DNA of 64,000 bases from Leptospiraceae bacterium (GTDB taxonomy: Bacteria; Spirochaetota; Leptospiria; Leptospirales; Leptospiraceae): contig JACKPC010000008.1 of assembly GCA_024233835.1 (NCBI GenBank), positions 26,723-90,722 on the forward strand, read 5' to 3'. The position numbers and the translations under genes were made by a program. Below, piece after piece: positions 9,141 to 18,024 of this stretch (positions are counted from its first letter, which is position 1; the number at the start of each line of letters is the position of its first letter). Below the pieces are notes generated by a model, which saw only the letters and a program-made list of their open reading frames with translations, was not told the origin of the DNA and searched no databases.

Positions 9141-9935
9141 TCAAGGAAAGCGTTTTAAATCATGCTTTTGAAAGGTCCATTCCGGAGTTATTAATTGCTT
9201 TTTAAAAGAAAGCTTATACCAGGGGCTTAAAGAAGAGGAAGGGTTTCTCAGGATATGAATATCCTGTGCCGGCATATAACTTTGTGCCAAAAGAAATATG
9301 GTGTCTCCTTTGGTGTTCTTAGCCATATCCATGACTATAACCGCGTGACCGTAAGGATTCCCGGTTTGTAGGAAGATATCTCCAATTTCCATATTATTCA
9401 GCTTGGATATTCTTGTAACTTCCTGGTTTAAAGAATAGGTTCCGGCATAAGAAAAAACTACATCCATGTAAGAACGAAAGGTTTTGTATGTATAATCTTT
9501 TTTTGCTTTTTTTATCCAGTAAGTTTTATTTCCTCTTACTTTTAAGCGATAACCTTCTGCATATTTTGTATAATACGCCGTATCTCCGTTGGTAAATTGG
9601 AAATGAATATTATTCCACATTTTATTTGTATATAAATATTCCGCACGTAGACGCATCACTGCATCTGCACATTGTTGTAAATCCCTATTTCCCCTGTCTA
9701 TATCGAGTACAGCAAATTGAACATCCTGCCTTCTTTTCTTTTTTCCATTGTATAAATAAACCATAGAGTTCTTTTTTAGTTTGAAATTTCGCAAGAAAAG
9801 ACCAAAGGATTTTTTTGGAAGTTCGATTCGTTTATAGCCTTTTGGAAGAGGTATCTCTGAAACGGACTTATAGGGATTGTCCTGTGCATTCAAACAGGAC
9901 AGGAAGAATATTATAAGAAGAAAGATTTGCTTCAT
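9141..9935 (-). CDS. DUF4846-family exported protein
   Basis: This 264-residue protein has a signal peptide (MKQIFLLIIFFLSCLNAQ). The conserved pattern YLYNGKKKRRQDVQFAVLDID…QQCADAVMRLRAEYLY and, near the end, GDIFLQTGNPYGHAVIVMDMA matches my memory of DUF4846, a family of unknown function found in secreted proteins. The GHAVIV/D segment recalls NlpC/P60-like folds, but no catalytic Cys can be placed with confidence. The start overlaps the stop of the upstream UbiA-like gene (ATGA at 9932-9935), indicating translational coupling. Confidence 0.7.
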   Translation of the reverse strand: MKQIFLLIIFFLSCLNAQDNPYKSVSEIPLPKGYKRIELPKKSFGLFLRNFKLKKNSMVYLYNGKKKRRQDVQFAVLDIDRGNRDLQQCADAVMRLRAEYLYTNKMWNNIHFQFTNGDTAYYTKYAEGYRLKVRGNKTYWIKKAKKDYTYKTFRSYMDVVFSYAGTYSLNQEVTRISKLNNMEIGDIFLQTGNPYGHAVIVMDMAKNTKGDTIFLLAQSYMPAQDIHILRNPSSSLSPWYKLSFKKQLITPEWTFQKHDLKRFP

Positions 9936-10780
9936 AATAGAAACAGGATATATAGCATTTCCAAAAAGGGAAAGAGAAAAATAGGAAAATCTAAAAACAG
10001 ATCATAAAAGATTTCTTTTTTGAATAGTACCCGGAATGGCTTAATTTTAAAAAGGACTGCGATTAAAAAATATAATCCAAGAATCAATATCTCTGCACTA
10101 AAAAGTTTTGCACTTAAATGAATCAGGATACCCAGAAGGGAGCTGACTAATAAGAGATTCCCAAGTTTACTTTCACTTATATACAAACTGAGATTCGGTT
10201 TATTATAAACCTTATCTCCTTCTTTATCTCTATAATCAAACCAGAGACCATTAATAAAGAAAATTAAGAAACGAGAAAGAAAAAAGAGAATTCCACCTGA
10301 ATCCGGATTTTTTCCGAGGTAAAAATAAGGAAAAAAACTGAGTACTAAGCCCCAGGCCAGACCTAAAAGTAAAGGTTTTAAAAAACCCCTGATAAGTGAG
10401 GGAATAAAAAAAGCTTTACTCAATAAGAAATACAATAGGGTTAAAATCGAAGAAATGATAAGTTTCTTAACAAAAAAGAAAGGAAGGAAAAAAAGACCGG
10501 ACGCAAGAATCGTAAATGAGAGAGTTATATGAACAAAAAAAAGTTTTTCATGTTCCTGATAATAAATGGCACGCAGGGGAACATTTAAAACATCCACCGA
10601 AGCTCTGTCTTTCCATCTATCGAGATTGTATAGTGTAAATACAAGGAAGAATGTAAAAATATAAAATTCATAGGGAAAAGCCTCCAGGCCCCTGTGTCTT
10701 TGCAGTGTGAAAATACAAATAGGAGCTAAACCGGCTAAGGGAAAACTGAAATAGAAAAAATATTGCAATAAATGGCGCAT
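9932..10780 (-). CDS. UbiA-superfamily prenyltransferase-like membrane protein
   Basis: This 282-residue integral membrane protein has about eight hydrophobic segments. Two Asp-rich loops sit at the spacing expected for UbiA enzymes: YNLDRWKDR near residue 52 and WFDYRDKEGDK near 180. These resemble the Mg2+-diphosphate-binding NDxxD/DxxxD motifs, although the first is degenerate. UbiA enzymes attach prenyl chains to aromatic or other acceptors. The substrate here cannot be inferred. It is cotranscribed with the downstream DUF4846 gene (4-bp overlap) and divergent from the phosphoesterase at 10830. Confidence 0.6.
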   Translation of the reverse strand: MRHLLQYFFYFSFPLAGLAPICIFTLQRHRGLEAFPYEFYIFTFFLVFTLYNLDRWKDRASVDVLNVPLRAIYYQEHEKLFFVHITLSFTILASGLFFLPFFFVKKLIISSILTLLYFLLSKAFFIPSLIRGFLKPLLLGLAWGLVLSFFPYFYLGKNPDSGGILFFLSRFLIFFINGLWFDYRDKEGDKVYNKPNLSLYISESKLGNLLLVSSLLGILIHLSAKLFSAEILILGLYFLIAVLFKIKPFRVLFKKEIFYDLFLDFPIFLFPFLEMLYILFLL

Positions 10781-10829
10781 AGGAGTATTTCTATTTTTAG
10801 TAGTTAGGAAGAAATTTCCAGATATTTTT

Positions 10830-11831
10830 ATGAGGATTCTTACTTTGTTAAAAAACCTGAGTAATCTTAAACTGTATTTAAAGTTTAACTCTGAAGCAAT
10901 AAGCTATTTTCTGTATCTGCTTTTACTTCTGAGTATTTCCTGTATTTCCAGCCCGGCTTCCAAAAGCTTTAAAGACTTAAAGGTGGATACCACTAAGTTT
11001 CAAGCTGAATTTAAAGATCCAAAGCAGATTAAAATTCTGATTTTTGGAGATAGCGGAACGGGGAATGAAAACCAGTACAGGGTAGCCAAAGCCATGAAAG
11101 AGGTCTGTGATAAGGAAGGTTGTGATTTTGGCATTCTTCTCGGTGATAATTTTTATGAGACCGGCATATCCTCAGCAGATGATGCACAATTTGACGAAAA
11201 GTTTGAAAAACCCTATTCTCCTCTTGGAATTAAAATCTATGCAGTTCTCGGAAACCATGATTACGGGCTTGCCGGTATGATAGGAGGGAATACGAAATAC
11301 CAGGTGGAGTATACTTCCCGTTCTAAATACTGGGTTATGCCACATTCTTATTATAATATTGCAGGAACTGAAGTTGAATTGATCGGTCTGGATACAAATC
11401 CTTTTAAGAAAGATAAGCTTCAACAGGAATGGCTTTATGAAACTCTCGAACAAAGTAAAGCCAGGTGGGTTTTAGTCTTTGCTCATCATCCTTTCTTTTC
11501 CGGTGGAAGGCATGGGGATGATAAAGGTTTAGAAGAACTTCTATTTCCGAAACTCTGTCAATATGCAGATATTTACCTTGCGGGTCATGAGCATGATTTA
11601 CAGCTTTTGCAGGAAAAATGTGATACGGAATACTTTCCCCACCTTATATCCGGTGCTGCCGGTAAAAAACGAGCTACCGGAAAAAGTGAGAGAAGTCTTT
11701 TTGCCAGGGAAGGTTTTGGTTTTACAAGGCTTGTTTTAGCGGGAGAGACAATGAAAATTTATTATTATGATGATTATGGAAAAGAAGTTTTTCATAAGGA
11801 TTTTCCCAAAAGACAGATAAGAAAGAAATAA
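10830..11831 (+). CDS. Calcineurin-like metallophosphoesterase lipoprotein (purple-acid-phosphatase type)
   Basis: This 333-residue protein has a long N-region, a hydrophobic stretch and a lipobox-like LSISC near residue 38. All metal-ligand motifs of the metallophosphoesterase fold are present in order: GDSGTG, GDNFYETG, GNHDYG, HHPFFSGGRHG and GHEHD. The GDNFYETG/GNHDY set is characteristic of tartrate-resistant (type 5) acid phosphatases, so phosphate-ester hydrolysis outside the cytoplasm is likely. The stop lies 4 bp before the next gene, which suggests one transcript with the DUF2723 protein. Confidence 0.85.
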   Translation: MRILTLLKNLSNLKLYLKFNSEAISYFLYLLLLLSISCISSPASKSFKDLKVDTTKFQAEFKDPKQIKILIFGDSGTGNENQYRVAKAMKEVCDKEGCDFGILLGDNFYETGISSADDAQFDEKFEKPYSPLGIKIYAVLGNHDYGLAGMIGGNTKYQVEYTSRSKYWVMPHSYYNIAGTEVELIGLDTNPFKKDKLQQEWLYETLEQSKARWVLVFAHHPFFSGGRHGDDKGLEELLFPKLCQYADIYLAGHEHDLQLLQEKCDTEYFPHLISGAAGKKRATGKSERSLFAREGFGFTRLVLAGETMKIYYYDDYGKEVFHKDFPKRQIRKK

Positions 11832-11835
11832 TTAT

Positions 11836-14067
11836 ATGAATACAGACAATAAAAGTTTAATGACTATACAGCCCCAGAGAGTAGATAGTAAGCTTGTATT
11901 AGAGACAGCTTATCGTTTTACAGTTCAAGAAAATCCGGCTAAAGAAAGGGGAATTCCCTCTGCTTTGTTTGTTTTCTTTTTCATTCTTTATGCTTATTCC
12001 AGGGCGAATACCTGGGCCTTACCTACCATATTTTCTATCGATGGAGCCGAATTAACACTGAATAGTATAGAGTTAGGAGTAGACCATCCTCCCGGTCATC
12101 CTCTCTGGACATTACTGGCACATTTGTTTTATAAATTAAAATCCTATCCGGCTGAATGGGGAGCCATTCATGCCAGCATACTTCCGGCTGCCCTATTTGT
12201 TCCCTATTTATATAGAACTCTTGGTTTATTAACCCAGAATCGCTTAAGTTCTTTTCTCTTAAGTTTTTCTTTTGGTACTTCCTTTCTTTTCTGGTTGCAT
12301 GGTAGTATCATGGAAGTTTATGCTTTACAATCTTTATGCTTAATTCTTGTTTTTTTCTATTCTTTAAAAAGTATTTCTTTTTTTGAACCCTTTGATTTTA
12401 TTAAAACGGGTCTGAGTCTCGGTTTATTAGGTTCTGTGAATTATCCTTATATTATAGCTCTTACACCGTATCTGGTAATGTTATATTACCCTTTTTTAAA
12501 ACATAGAGAGATCCGTATAAAACAACTTGTCTATGTCCTGTTATCAACATTCATTGGTTTATTACCTCTTTTATATATTCCCTTACGTTTAAAAAGTGGT
12601 AACTTTATCTTCGATTTGAATTATCTTTCCGGTTATAAATTGGGAAGTTTTAAGTGGTATATCTGGTATTTAAGCGGTTGGGGATTTACTCTTGATAGAG
12701 GAGGCTGGTTAAGCACGGACATATCACAGTATTTCCGGTTTTTATTGAAATATATACAATCTGTCCTGGAGAATTTTACTCCCTTTTCTTTATTTTTATT
12801 GCCTTTTTCTTTTTATTTTTTTACAGCTTTTTGGAAAGGATATAAAGAGAGATTGGCAAAAAAAGACATCTCCTCATTAAACTGGGTTTATCTTTTAGTA
12901 TTTTTACAATTTCTAATATATGCTATTCCCTCAATTGCTTACAGTGTAGCCGATCAAGAAGTATTCTTTTTCCCTTCATTTATTTGTCTTAGTTTATTTT
13001 TATCTTCCGGCTTTCAATTAATTGAAAAGAAGAGAAAAGGATTTATCTTATTTTCTTCAGCCTTTCTTCTTTCTATTATTATTAGCTCAATCTATTCCGG
13101 AAAAAAAGTTTTATCAATCAGTAAGTCTGAAAATGAATATAAAGCAAGGTTAGCTATGATTCAGGGTTTTCCACTCGGTTCTCTAATATTAGGACATGGA
13201 GATGGAACTACCTTACGTTATAAGTATTTTCAAAGTATAAAAAGTTTGAGACCTGATTTGGAAATTGATACTATAAACTCTTATTTAAGGCAATACAGGG
13301 GAGAATTTTCTGAGGAAATAAAAAAACGCTTTGATACGAATTCCTTATATACGGGACTTTTGCATTCGGATAAATTTTTATTTATAAAAAAGGTTTTAGA
13401 AAAAAATACAGAAAGAGATGTATTTCTAATACAGGGAAAAAAAGCCATTAAATATCCCGGTATTCAGTATCAACCGGTTCCTTACAATCCGGAAGTATAC
13501 TTGATAAGCCTAACATCTGCCGGTTCTTCTCATAATGAAAAACCTTTAATGGATATAAATCTGAATATAAACTCGTTTCCGGCTCATTTGAAGTTAGAAG
13601 GTTATAGTTTCAAAACTGACAAAGAAAATGCTGATAGAATAAAAATAGATAAAGAGAATTCAAAAATTCATATTCCGAGGAATCTTGAGTTTCAGTTTCT
13701 TTTATCGGTTAAGAGGTTAAATCAAACTGAAGAAGAATATATAGCCGATATTTTTTTTACCGATAGGGAAGGGAATATAATAGAAGATAAGGCTTCGAAT
13801 TTTTATCCGGCTTTTCGTTTTTTTATACTGCATAAAGATACAAAAAAAGATGAGTATGAGACTTCCTCTTTTTATTTTTCTTTTCCTGAAAAATATAAAG
13901 CAGGTATATACAGGTTATTTTTGCGTTTAAATCAGACTACTGGTGAAATACAAAACTTACCGGGAAATCGGAAAATACATAAAACAGAAATTCAATTTAC
14001 AAGTCCTGTAAAAGAAGGGGATAAACCCGGAGAGTTTATCCCGCTTGGCAATGTAGAGATTTATTAG
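11836..14067 (+). CDS. DUF2723-family polytopic membrane protein (glycosyltransferase-like)
   Basis: This 743-residue protein has about ten membrane segments in its first 420 residues and a soluble C-terminal domain. The opening region (FSIDGAELTLNSIELGVDHPPGHPLWTLL) is the DUF2723 signature: an acidic residue in the first periplasmic loop followed by HPPG, as in GT-C-fold transferases. Members are often annotated as protein O-mannosyltransferase-like, and some Bacteroidetes relatives act in glycosylation, but activity here is inference. The C-terminal ~200 residues look like a beta-rich domain. The gene follows the phosphoesterase by 4 bp. Confidence 0.75.
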   Translation: MNTDNKSLMTIQPQRVDSKLVLETAYRFTVQENPAKERGIPSALFVFFFILYAYSRANTWALPTIFSIDGAELTLNSIELGVDHPPGHPLWTLLAHLFYKLKSYPAEWGAIHASILPAALFVPYLYRTLGLLTQNRLSSFLLSFSFGTSFLFWLHGSIMEVYALQSLCLILVFFYSLKSISFFEPFDFIKTGLSLGLLGSVNYPYIIALTPYLVMLYYPFLKHREIRIKQLVYVLLSTFIGLLPLLYIPLRLKSGNFIFDLNYLSGYKLGSFKWYIWYLSGWGFTLDRGGWLSTDISQYFRFLLKYIQSVLENFTPFSLFLLPFSFYFFTAFWKGYKERLAKKDISSLNWVYLLVFLQFLIYAIPSIAYSVADQEVFFFPSFICLSLFLSSGFQLIEKKRKGFILFSSAFLLSIIISSIYSGKKVLSISKSENEYKARLAMIQGFPLGSLILGHGDGTTLRYKYFQSIKSLRPDLEIDTINSYLRQYRGEFSEEIKKRFDTNSLYTGLLHSDKFLFIKKVLEKNTERDVFLIQGKKAIKYPGIQYQPVPYNPEVYLISLTSAGSSHNEKPLMDINLNINSFPAHLKLEGYSFKTDKENADRIKIDKENSKIHIPRNLEFQFLLSVKRLNQTEEEYIADIFFTDREGNIIEDKASNFYPAFRFFILHKDTKKDEYETSSFYFSFPEKYKAGIYRLFLRLNQTTGEIQNLPGNRKIHKTEIQFTSPVKEGDKPGEFIPLGNVEIY

Positions 14068-14071
14068 AAAT

Positions 14072-16195
14072 TCAAGGTATTATCTTTCGTATGGTATGAT
14101 TATAGTATTCACTAATATATAGGTTTCCATTTTTATCTACTGCTATTCCGAAAGGAGTATTAAACCTGGCATTCGTTCCATTTCCATCCTGAGAACCAAT
14201 AGAACCATCTCCTACAACAGTGCTTACCGTATTATTCCTTGTATCAATTTTTCGAATTTTGTTATTATAACTATCTACTACATACAGGTATCCATCCTTT
14301 CCTATTACAATTCCGGTAGGTGAATTGAATAGGGCATTCGTTCCCGCACCATCTGAAGAACCGGAAACAAAGGCCGAGCCGGCTATAGTATTCGTTGTGC
14401 TGGAAGTGGTATCAATTTTACGAATGATTCCGGGTCCCGGATCAGTAAAGTAGAGATTCCCGGAACTATCCATGGTAAGGCCACCCGTAGAGTAAAGCTG
14501 GGCAGAGGTTCCAATTCCATCATAAGTGCCTCCTGTACCATCTCCTATTAGAACCGAGATAGTACCGGTACCGAGATCAATTTTTCGAAGATAAGAACTC
14601 ATTGCATCCTGACCGAAATAAAGAATATTATGAAGAGTATCTAAAAAAACGGATACAGGGTTATATAAATAGGGAGAAGTGGAACTCGGAATCCCCATTT
14701 GTCCTGCAAAAGTACTTACATTACCATTAGAATCAATTTTTCGAATCACCTGATTATAGGTATCTGCTACATATAAATCTCCGCTTCGACTATCTATAGT
14801 AATGCCATTGGGTCCATTGAATTGGGCATTCGTACCTATACCATTTGAAGAACCGGTAACAAAACTGGAGCCGGCTAAGAGACTTACATAGTTATTGCTC
14901 AAATTTATCTTTTGGATTACATGAGCTGAATTGGAAGTAATATAGAGGTTTCCGGTGGAATCATAAACGATTCCACCGGGGTAATAGAGACGTGCGTTTG
15001 TTCCGTAACCGTCTGCAACTCCGGAAGAACCGGCAATACCGGCCAGGGTACTGACACAATAGCCGCAGGCAGGAGTGGATGCCGTGACAACCGGGTATTG
15101 AACTATGTTCCCGAGGGAGTCCCTGGCGAGAACAGTGAAGTAGTAGGTGCTGATAGAGCCCAGACCGGAGATTGTATAGCTGAGTGTAGAAGTCGTCCAA
15201 TCCATAGAAGGAGTTTTTAGATTGGCTGAATCTATAGTGGAAATGTCGTTACTTGTAGAGAATATTAGCTTATATTGATAAGGAGGTATACCGCCTGTAG
15301 CTGCCGGCCAGCTGAGCTGAATGGATTCATAGGATTGAACAATGGTTGTGATACTACCACCTGCACTGAAAGGGCTCACTGCATTGGGGTCAATATTTGT
15401 AGTATTTGTGCTGTTATCATCCAGAACTTCGAGAGCTGTGATGGTAATCTTTAGATTTCCTTTTTCTACCGTAACGGCAGGAGGAGGGTCATCCTTTTTA
15501 ATTTCTTCCGGTATTACAAAACTAAAAGTACCCAGTTCTTCACCATCTTTTACAACCGTAACCGTAACTTTCTTAGAGACATTTTTCCCATCACTCTGTT
15601 TTTCCAGTTTAACAAGAAGAGTATAAGTTCCCGAAGCGTCGCTGATAGTATCCGCTTTTACATCCTGAATACTTAAAGAGAGGGGTTTTTCGATTAGACC
15701 GCTATTGTCTCCTGAAAAAACAAGGAACCGGGCGGCCTTACTCGGAATTTTGGTATTTTGAGAGAGAATATAGTCAAAGTTGGTTCCAGTTTTATAGAAC
15801 CTTCCAATTCTTCCGAGGGCTTTATTATTTGCATCTCCCCAGTAAAGTTCATAAAAAGTGATTCCGGTTTCATCAGCAGCTTTTTTTAAACTCAGCTTTC
15901 CGGCGACTTCACCTAAATCCGGATCCACGTCAGTAAAACTGAGTCCCTCTGAATTGATCACAGGTGTTCGATGAATGGAGAGCCCGGTATTAATCCCGGA
16001 ACTGGAGGAAACCGCAGCAAAAGATAAAGGATTGCCAGAGGCGTCCTTGAGAGTTCCTTTTACAGAAAGCTTGGGTACGGGACTCGAAATTGGCTGAAGA
16101 GCAGAAAATAACCTGATTCCATTGTCTTTTTTATTGGAAGAAGATGGAAGGCAGGAGTAAAGGTATAGAATGATAAGAAGGACGAGCGACTTCAT
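14072..16195 (-). CDS. NHL-repeat lipoprotein with Ig/fibronectin-like domain
   Basis: The ATG at 16195 was chosen because GGAG lies 6 nt upstream; the frame is open four codons further to a TTG that has no Shine-Dalgarno. The protein begins MKSLVLLIILYLYSC, a lipoprotein signal. A carboxypeptidase-regulatory-like stretch and a fibronectin-type domain (about residues 280-370: SIQLSWPAATGGIPPYQYKLIFS) come next. Six NHL units follow, each of the form GI.(V/T)D..GNLY(V/I)(A/S)D...N.I(R/Q)KID, giving a C-terminal beta-propeller. Such surface lipoproteins usually mediate binding, and no enzyme motif was seen. Confidence 0.85.
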   Translation of the reverse strand: MKSLVLLIILYLYSCLPSSSNKKDNGIRLFSALQPISSPVPKLSVKGTLKDASGNPLSFAAVSSSSGINTGLSIHRTPVINSEGLSFTDVDPDLGEVAGKLSLKKAADETGITFYELYWGDANNKALGRIGRFYKTGTNFDYILSQNTKIPSKAARFLVFSGDNSGLIEKPLSLSIQDVKADTISDASGTYTLLVKLEKQSDGKNVSKKVTVTVVKDGEELGTFSFVIPEEIKKDDPPPAVTVEKGNLKITITALEVLDDNSTNTTNIDPNAVSPFSAGGSITTIVQSYESIQLSWPAATGGIPPYQYKLIFSTSNDISTIDSANLKTPSMDWTTSTLSYTISGLGSISTYYFTVLARDSLGNIVQYPVVTASTPACGYCVSTLAGIAGSSGVADGYGTNARLYYPGGIVYDSTGNLYITSNSAHVIQKINLSNNYVSLLAGSSFVTGSSNGIGTNAQFNGPNGITIDSRSGDLYVADTYNQVIRKIDSNGNVSTFAGQMGIPSSTSPYLYNPVSVFLDTLHNILYFGQDAMSSYLRKIDLGTGTISVLIGDGTGGTYDGIGTSAQLYSTGGLTMDSSGNLYFTDPGPGIIRKIDTTSSTTNTIAGSAFVSGSSDGAGTNALFNSPTGIVIGKDGYLYVVDSYNNKIRKIDTRNNTVSTVVGDGSIGSQDGNGTNARFNTPFGIAVDKNGNLYISEYYNHTIRKIIP

Positions 16196-16278
16196 ATTTA
16201 TCTCCAAAAACAGAATTTTATATACTAAATTAAGAAAAGCAAGTATAATTTTTGAAATAAAACATGAAATTACTTCAT

Positions 16279-18024
16279 CTATAGGTTTTTAACTTCTAAT
16301 TCATCCTCTTCCGGTTCAGTTTCCAAAATGGGTATTTCATCTGTTGCGATTTCAATGCCATCCGTTAAAACTACACTTCCTCCTCCGGGTAAAAGAAGAA
16401 TTAAATCATGGAAGCCGAGAAGGTTTGAGGTATTTTCAGGAATATGTATTGTACAGGAAAGAGTTCCCGAATCTTTTTTTTCAACAGGAATGGGAGAACC
16501 GATTGCTTCAATCAATACCTGCATATCATCAGTAAAGCCATTACCGACGAGTTTTAGATTTATTTCTTTATCCGTTACATACCATTTGTTAGGAGAAATA
16601 AAACTGATTGATATTTTATTCGTTGCAGCTTTTGCCGCGATATAACCGGTTTGACTGGTAGTTAATAGCCCGTGCAGGGTTACAGGAATATCGGGTAAGC
16701 CATTTAAAATATTAGATTGAAGTAAGTTATAGATATAAACAAATATAGCTACAATAGTGAAACCAAATAACTGTAAGCGAGCAAGGTCAATCACTTTACC
16801 TGTACAGATTAAATTTCGCATAGAGGGCTGAGTATTTCGTAACTCATTTTTGCTTATCTTATTTTCTATAATTGTTGATGAGAGTAAGCCACCGTAACTG
16901 ATTGCCATTAATCCTAATAAAGAAGGGTTGAAATCGGGGATTTCTCCGCTTTGCAGGATTAAGCCCCAGCAGATTGCTACGTAACAATAACTTCCTAATA
17001 GCACAATAGTCCAAATGAAGGCCTGAAACCTGGATAAACTGTATGTATTTGTTTTTATATCAAGAAAAATATAAGGGAAGAAGTTAAATCGCTTCATAAT
17101 AAAGGAAATAAAACCCAGAAAACTTAAGAGAACGATTAAGCTTATAATTACAGCTCCTTTTTTCCAATGAGCATTTAATACTACATATCTCTTGACTTCC
17201 GAGGGTTGCGAATTAATCATGAGTTTTAACTTGATTGTTTCACCAAAGATTTCACTTCTCAAATGAGAGAATAGGTTTGACTCTTTTGCTTTTATGGTGT
17301 GTAACATTCGGTCAAGGGTTGTGGAAAGAGTGAAGCGTAAGGTTTGTTGGTTGGTTTTTGGGTTTGGTTTGGAAAGATAAATTGCCTTTCTTGTTGTCAA
17401 CAACCTTTCCTTAAATTCATAGCTTGGATCTTCTTCTTCGTGAATATAGAATAAGTATATATTATCAATATTATCTCCAAAATTTTCACCTTCAATTGTA
17501 ATCGTATCCCCTGCAACGCCGGCTGCCGGGCTTACTTTAGATATATGAGGTTGCATTCCCGGTTTTATCGAACGTTGTGGAATTTCAAAAGTAACAGCCT
17601 GGAGGTCTTTTATTTTTTCTAAGTTATGATAGAGACAAAGAGTAAGTGTCGCAGTATCCTGATAGGGTATGGGAGATTCACTTTTAATTTCGAATCTTGC
17701 TTCTGTATCACTATAAAACTTTACGCTTCCTGTAACGATATGAAGTTCTTCTCCGTTTAATTCAAAATTGAAGTAAAGGTTATCCGCAGTTTTCGGTTTC
17801 TTTACTTTTTTTTTATGATGGTAATTAACGTCCTCTAACAAGAAACGTTCTTTTAGATTATCTCCTTTAATTTTAACTCGAAGTAAATTTTTAGAAAAAT
17901 CTTTTACTTTTACCGAACGCATTCTATAATTAGAATTACTTACCTTATCAATTTCGCTTACTGCATGGGAGTGTAAAGCACCTGTTATCAAAAAAACTGT
18001 TAATATACCTGTAATAATTTTCAT
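16279..18024 (-). CDS. IPT/TIG-domain membrane protein, copy 2
   Basis: This 581-residue protein has a signal peptide, an exported N-terminal region with an IPT/TIG fold (VSPAAGVAGDTITIEGENFGDN, about 165-185), then about four membrane helices (~295-315, 335-355, 365-385, 415-435). The helices carry a well-conserved stretch YSLSRFQAFIWTIVLLGSY. A second IPT/TIG-like domain (PNKWYVTDKEINLKLVGNGF) is at the C-terminus. It is a diverged tandem duplicate of the gene at 18021 and overlaps it by 4 bp (ATGA). Function is unknown. The two halves may assemble into one complex. Confidence 0.75.
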   Translation of the reverse strand: MKIITGILTVFLITGALHSHAVSEIDKVSNSNYRMRSVKVKDFSKNLLRVKIKGDNLKERFLLEDVNYHHKKKVKKPKTADNLYFNFELNGEELHIVTGSVKFYSDTEARFEIKSESPIPYQDTATLTLCLYHNLEKIKDLQAVTFEIPQRSIKPGMQPHISKVSPAAGVAGDTITIEGENFGDNIDNIYLFYIHEEEDPSYEFKERLLTTRKAIYLSKPNPKTNQQTLRFTLSTTLDRMLHTIKAKESNLFSHLRSEIFGETIKLKLMINSQPSEVKRYVVLNAHWKKGAVIISLIVLLSFLGFISFIMKRFNFFPYIFLDIKTNTYSLSRFQAFIWTIVLLGSYCYVAICWGLILQSGEIPDFNPSLLGLMAISYGGLLSSTIIENKISKNELRNTQPSMRNLICTGKVIDLARLQLFGFTIVAIFVYIYNLLQSNILNGLPDIPVTLHGLLTTSQTGYIAAKAATNKISISFISPNKWYVTDKEINLKLVGNGFTDDMQVLIEAIGSPIPVEKKDSGTLSCTIHIPENTSNLLGFHDLILLLPGGGSVVLTDGIEIATDEIPILETEPEEDELEVKNL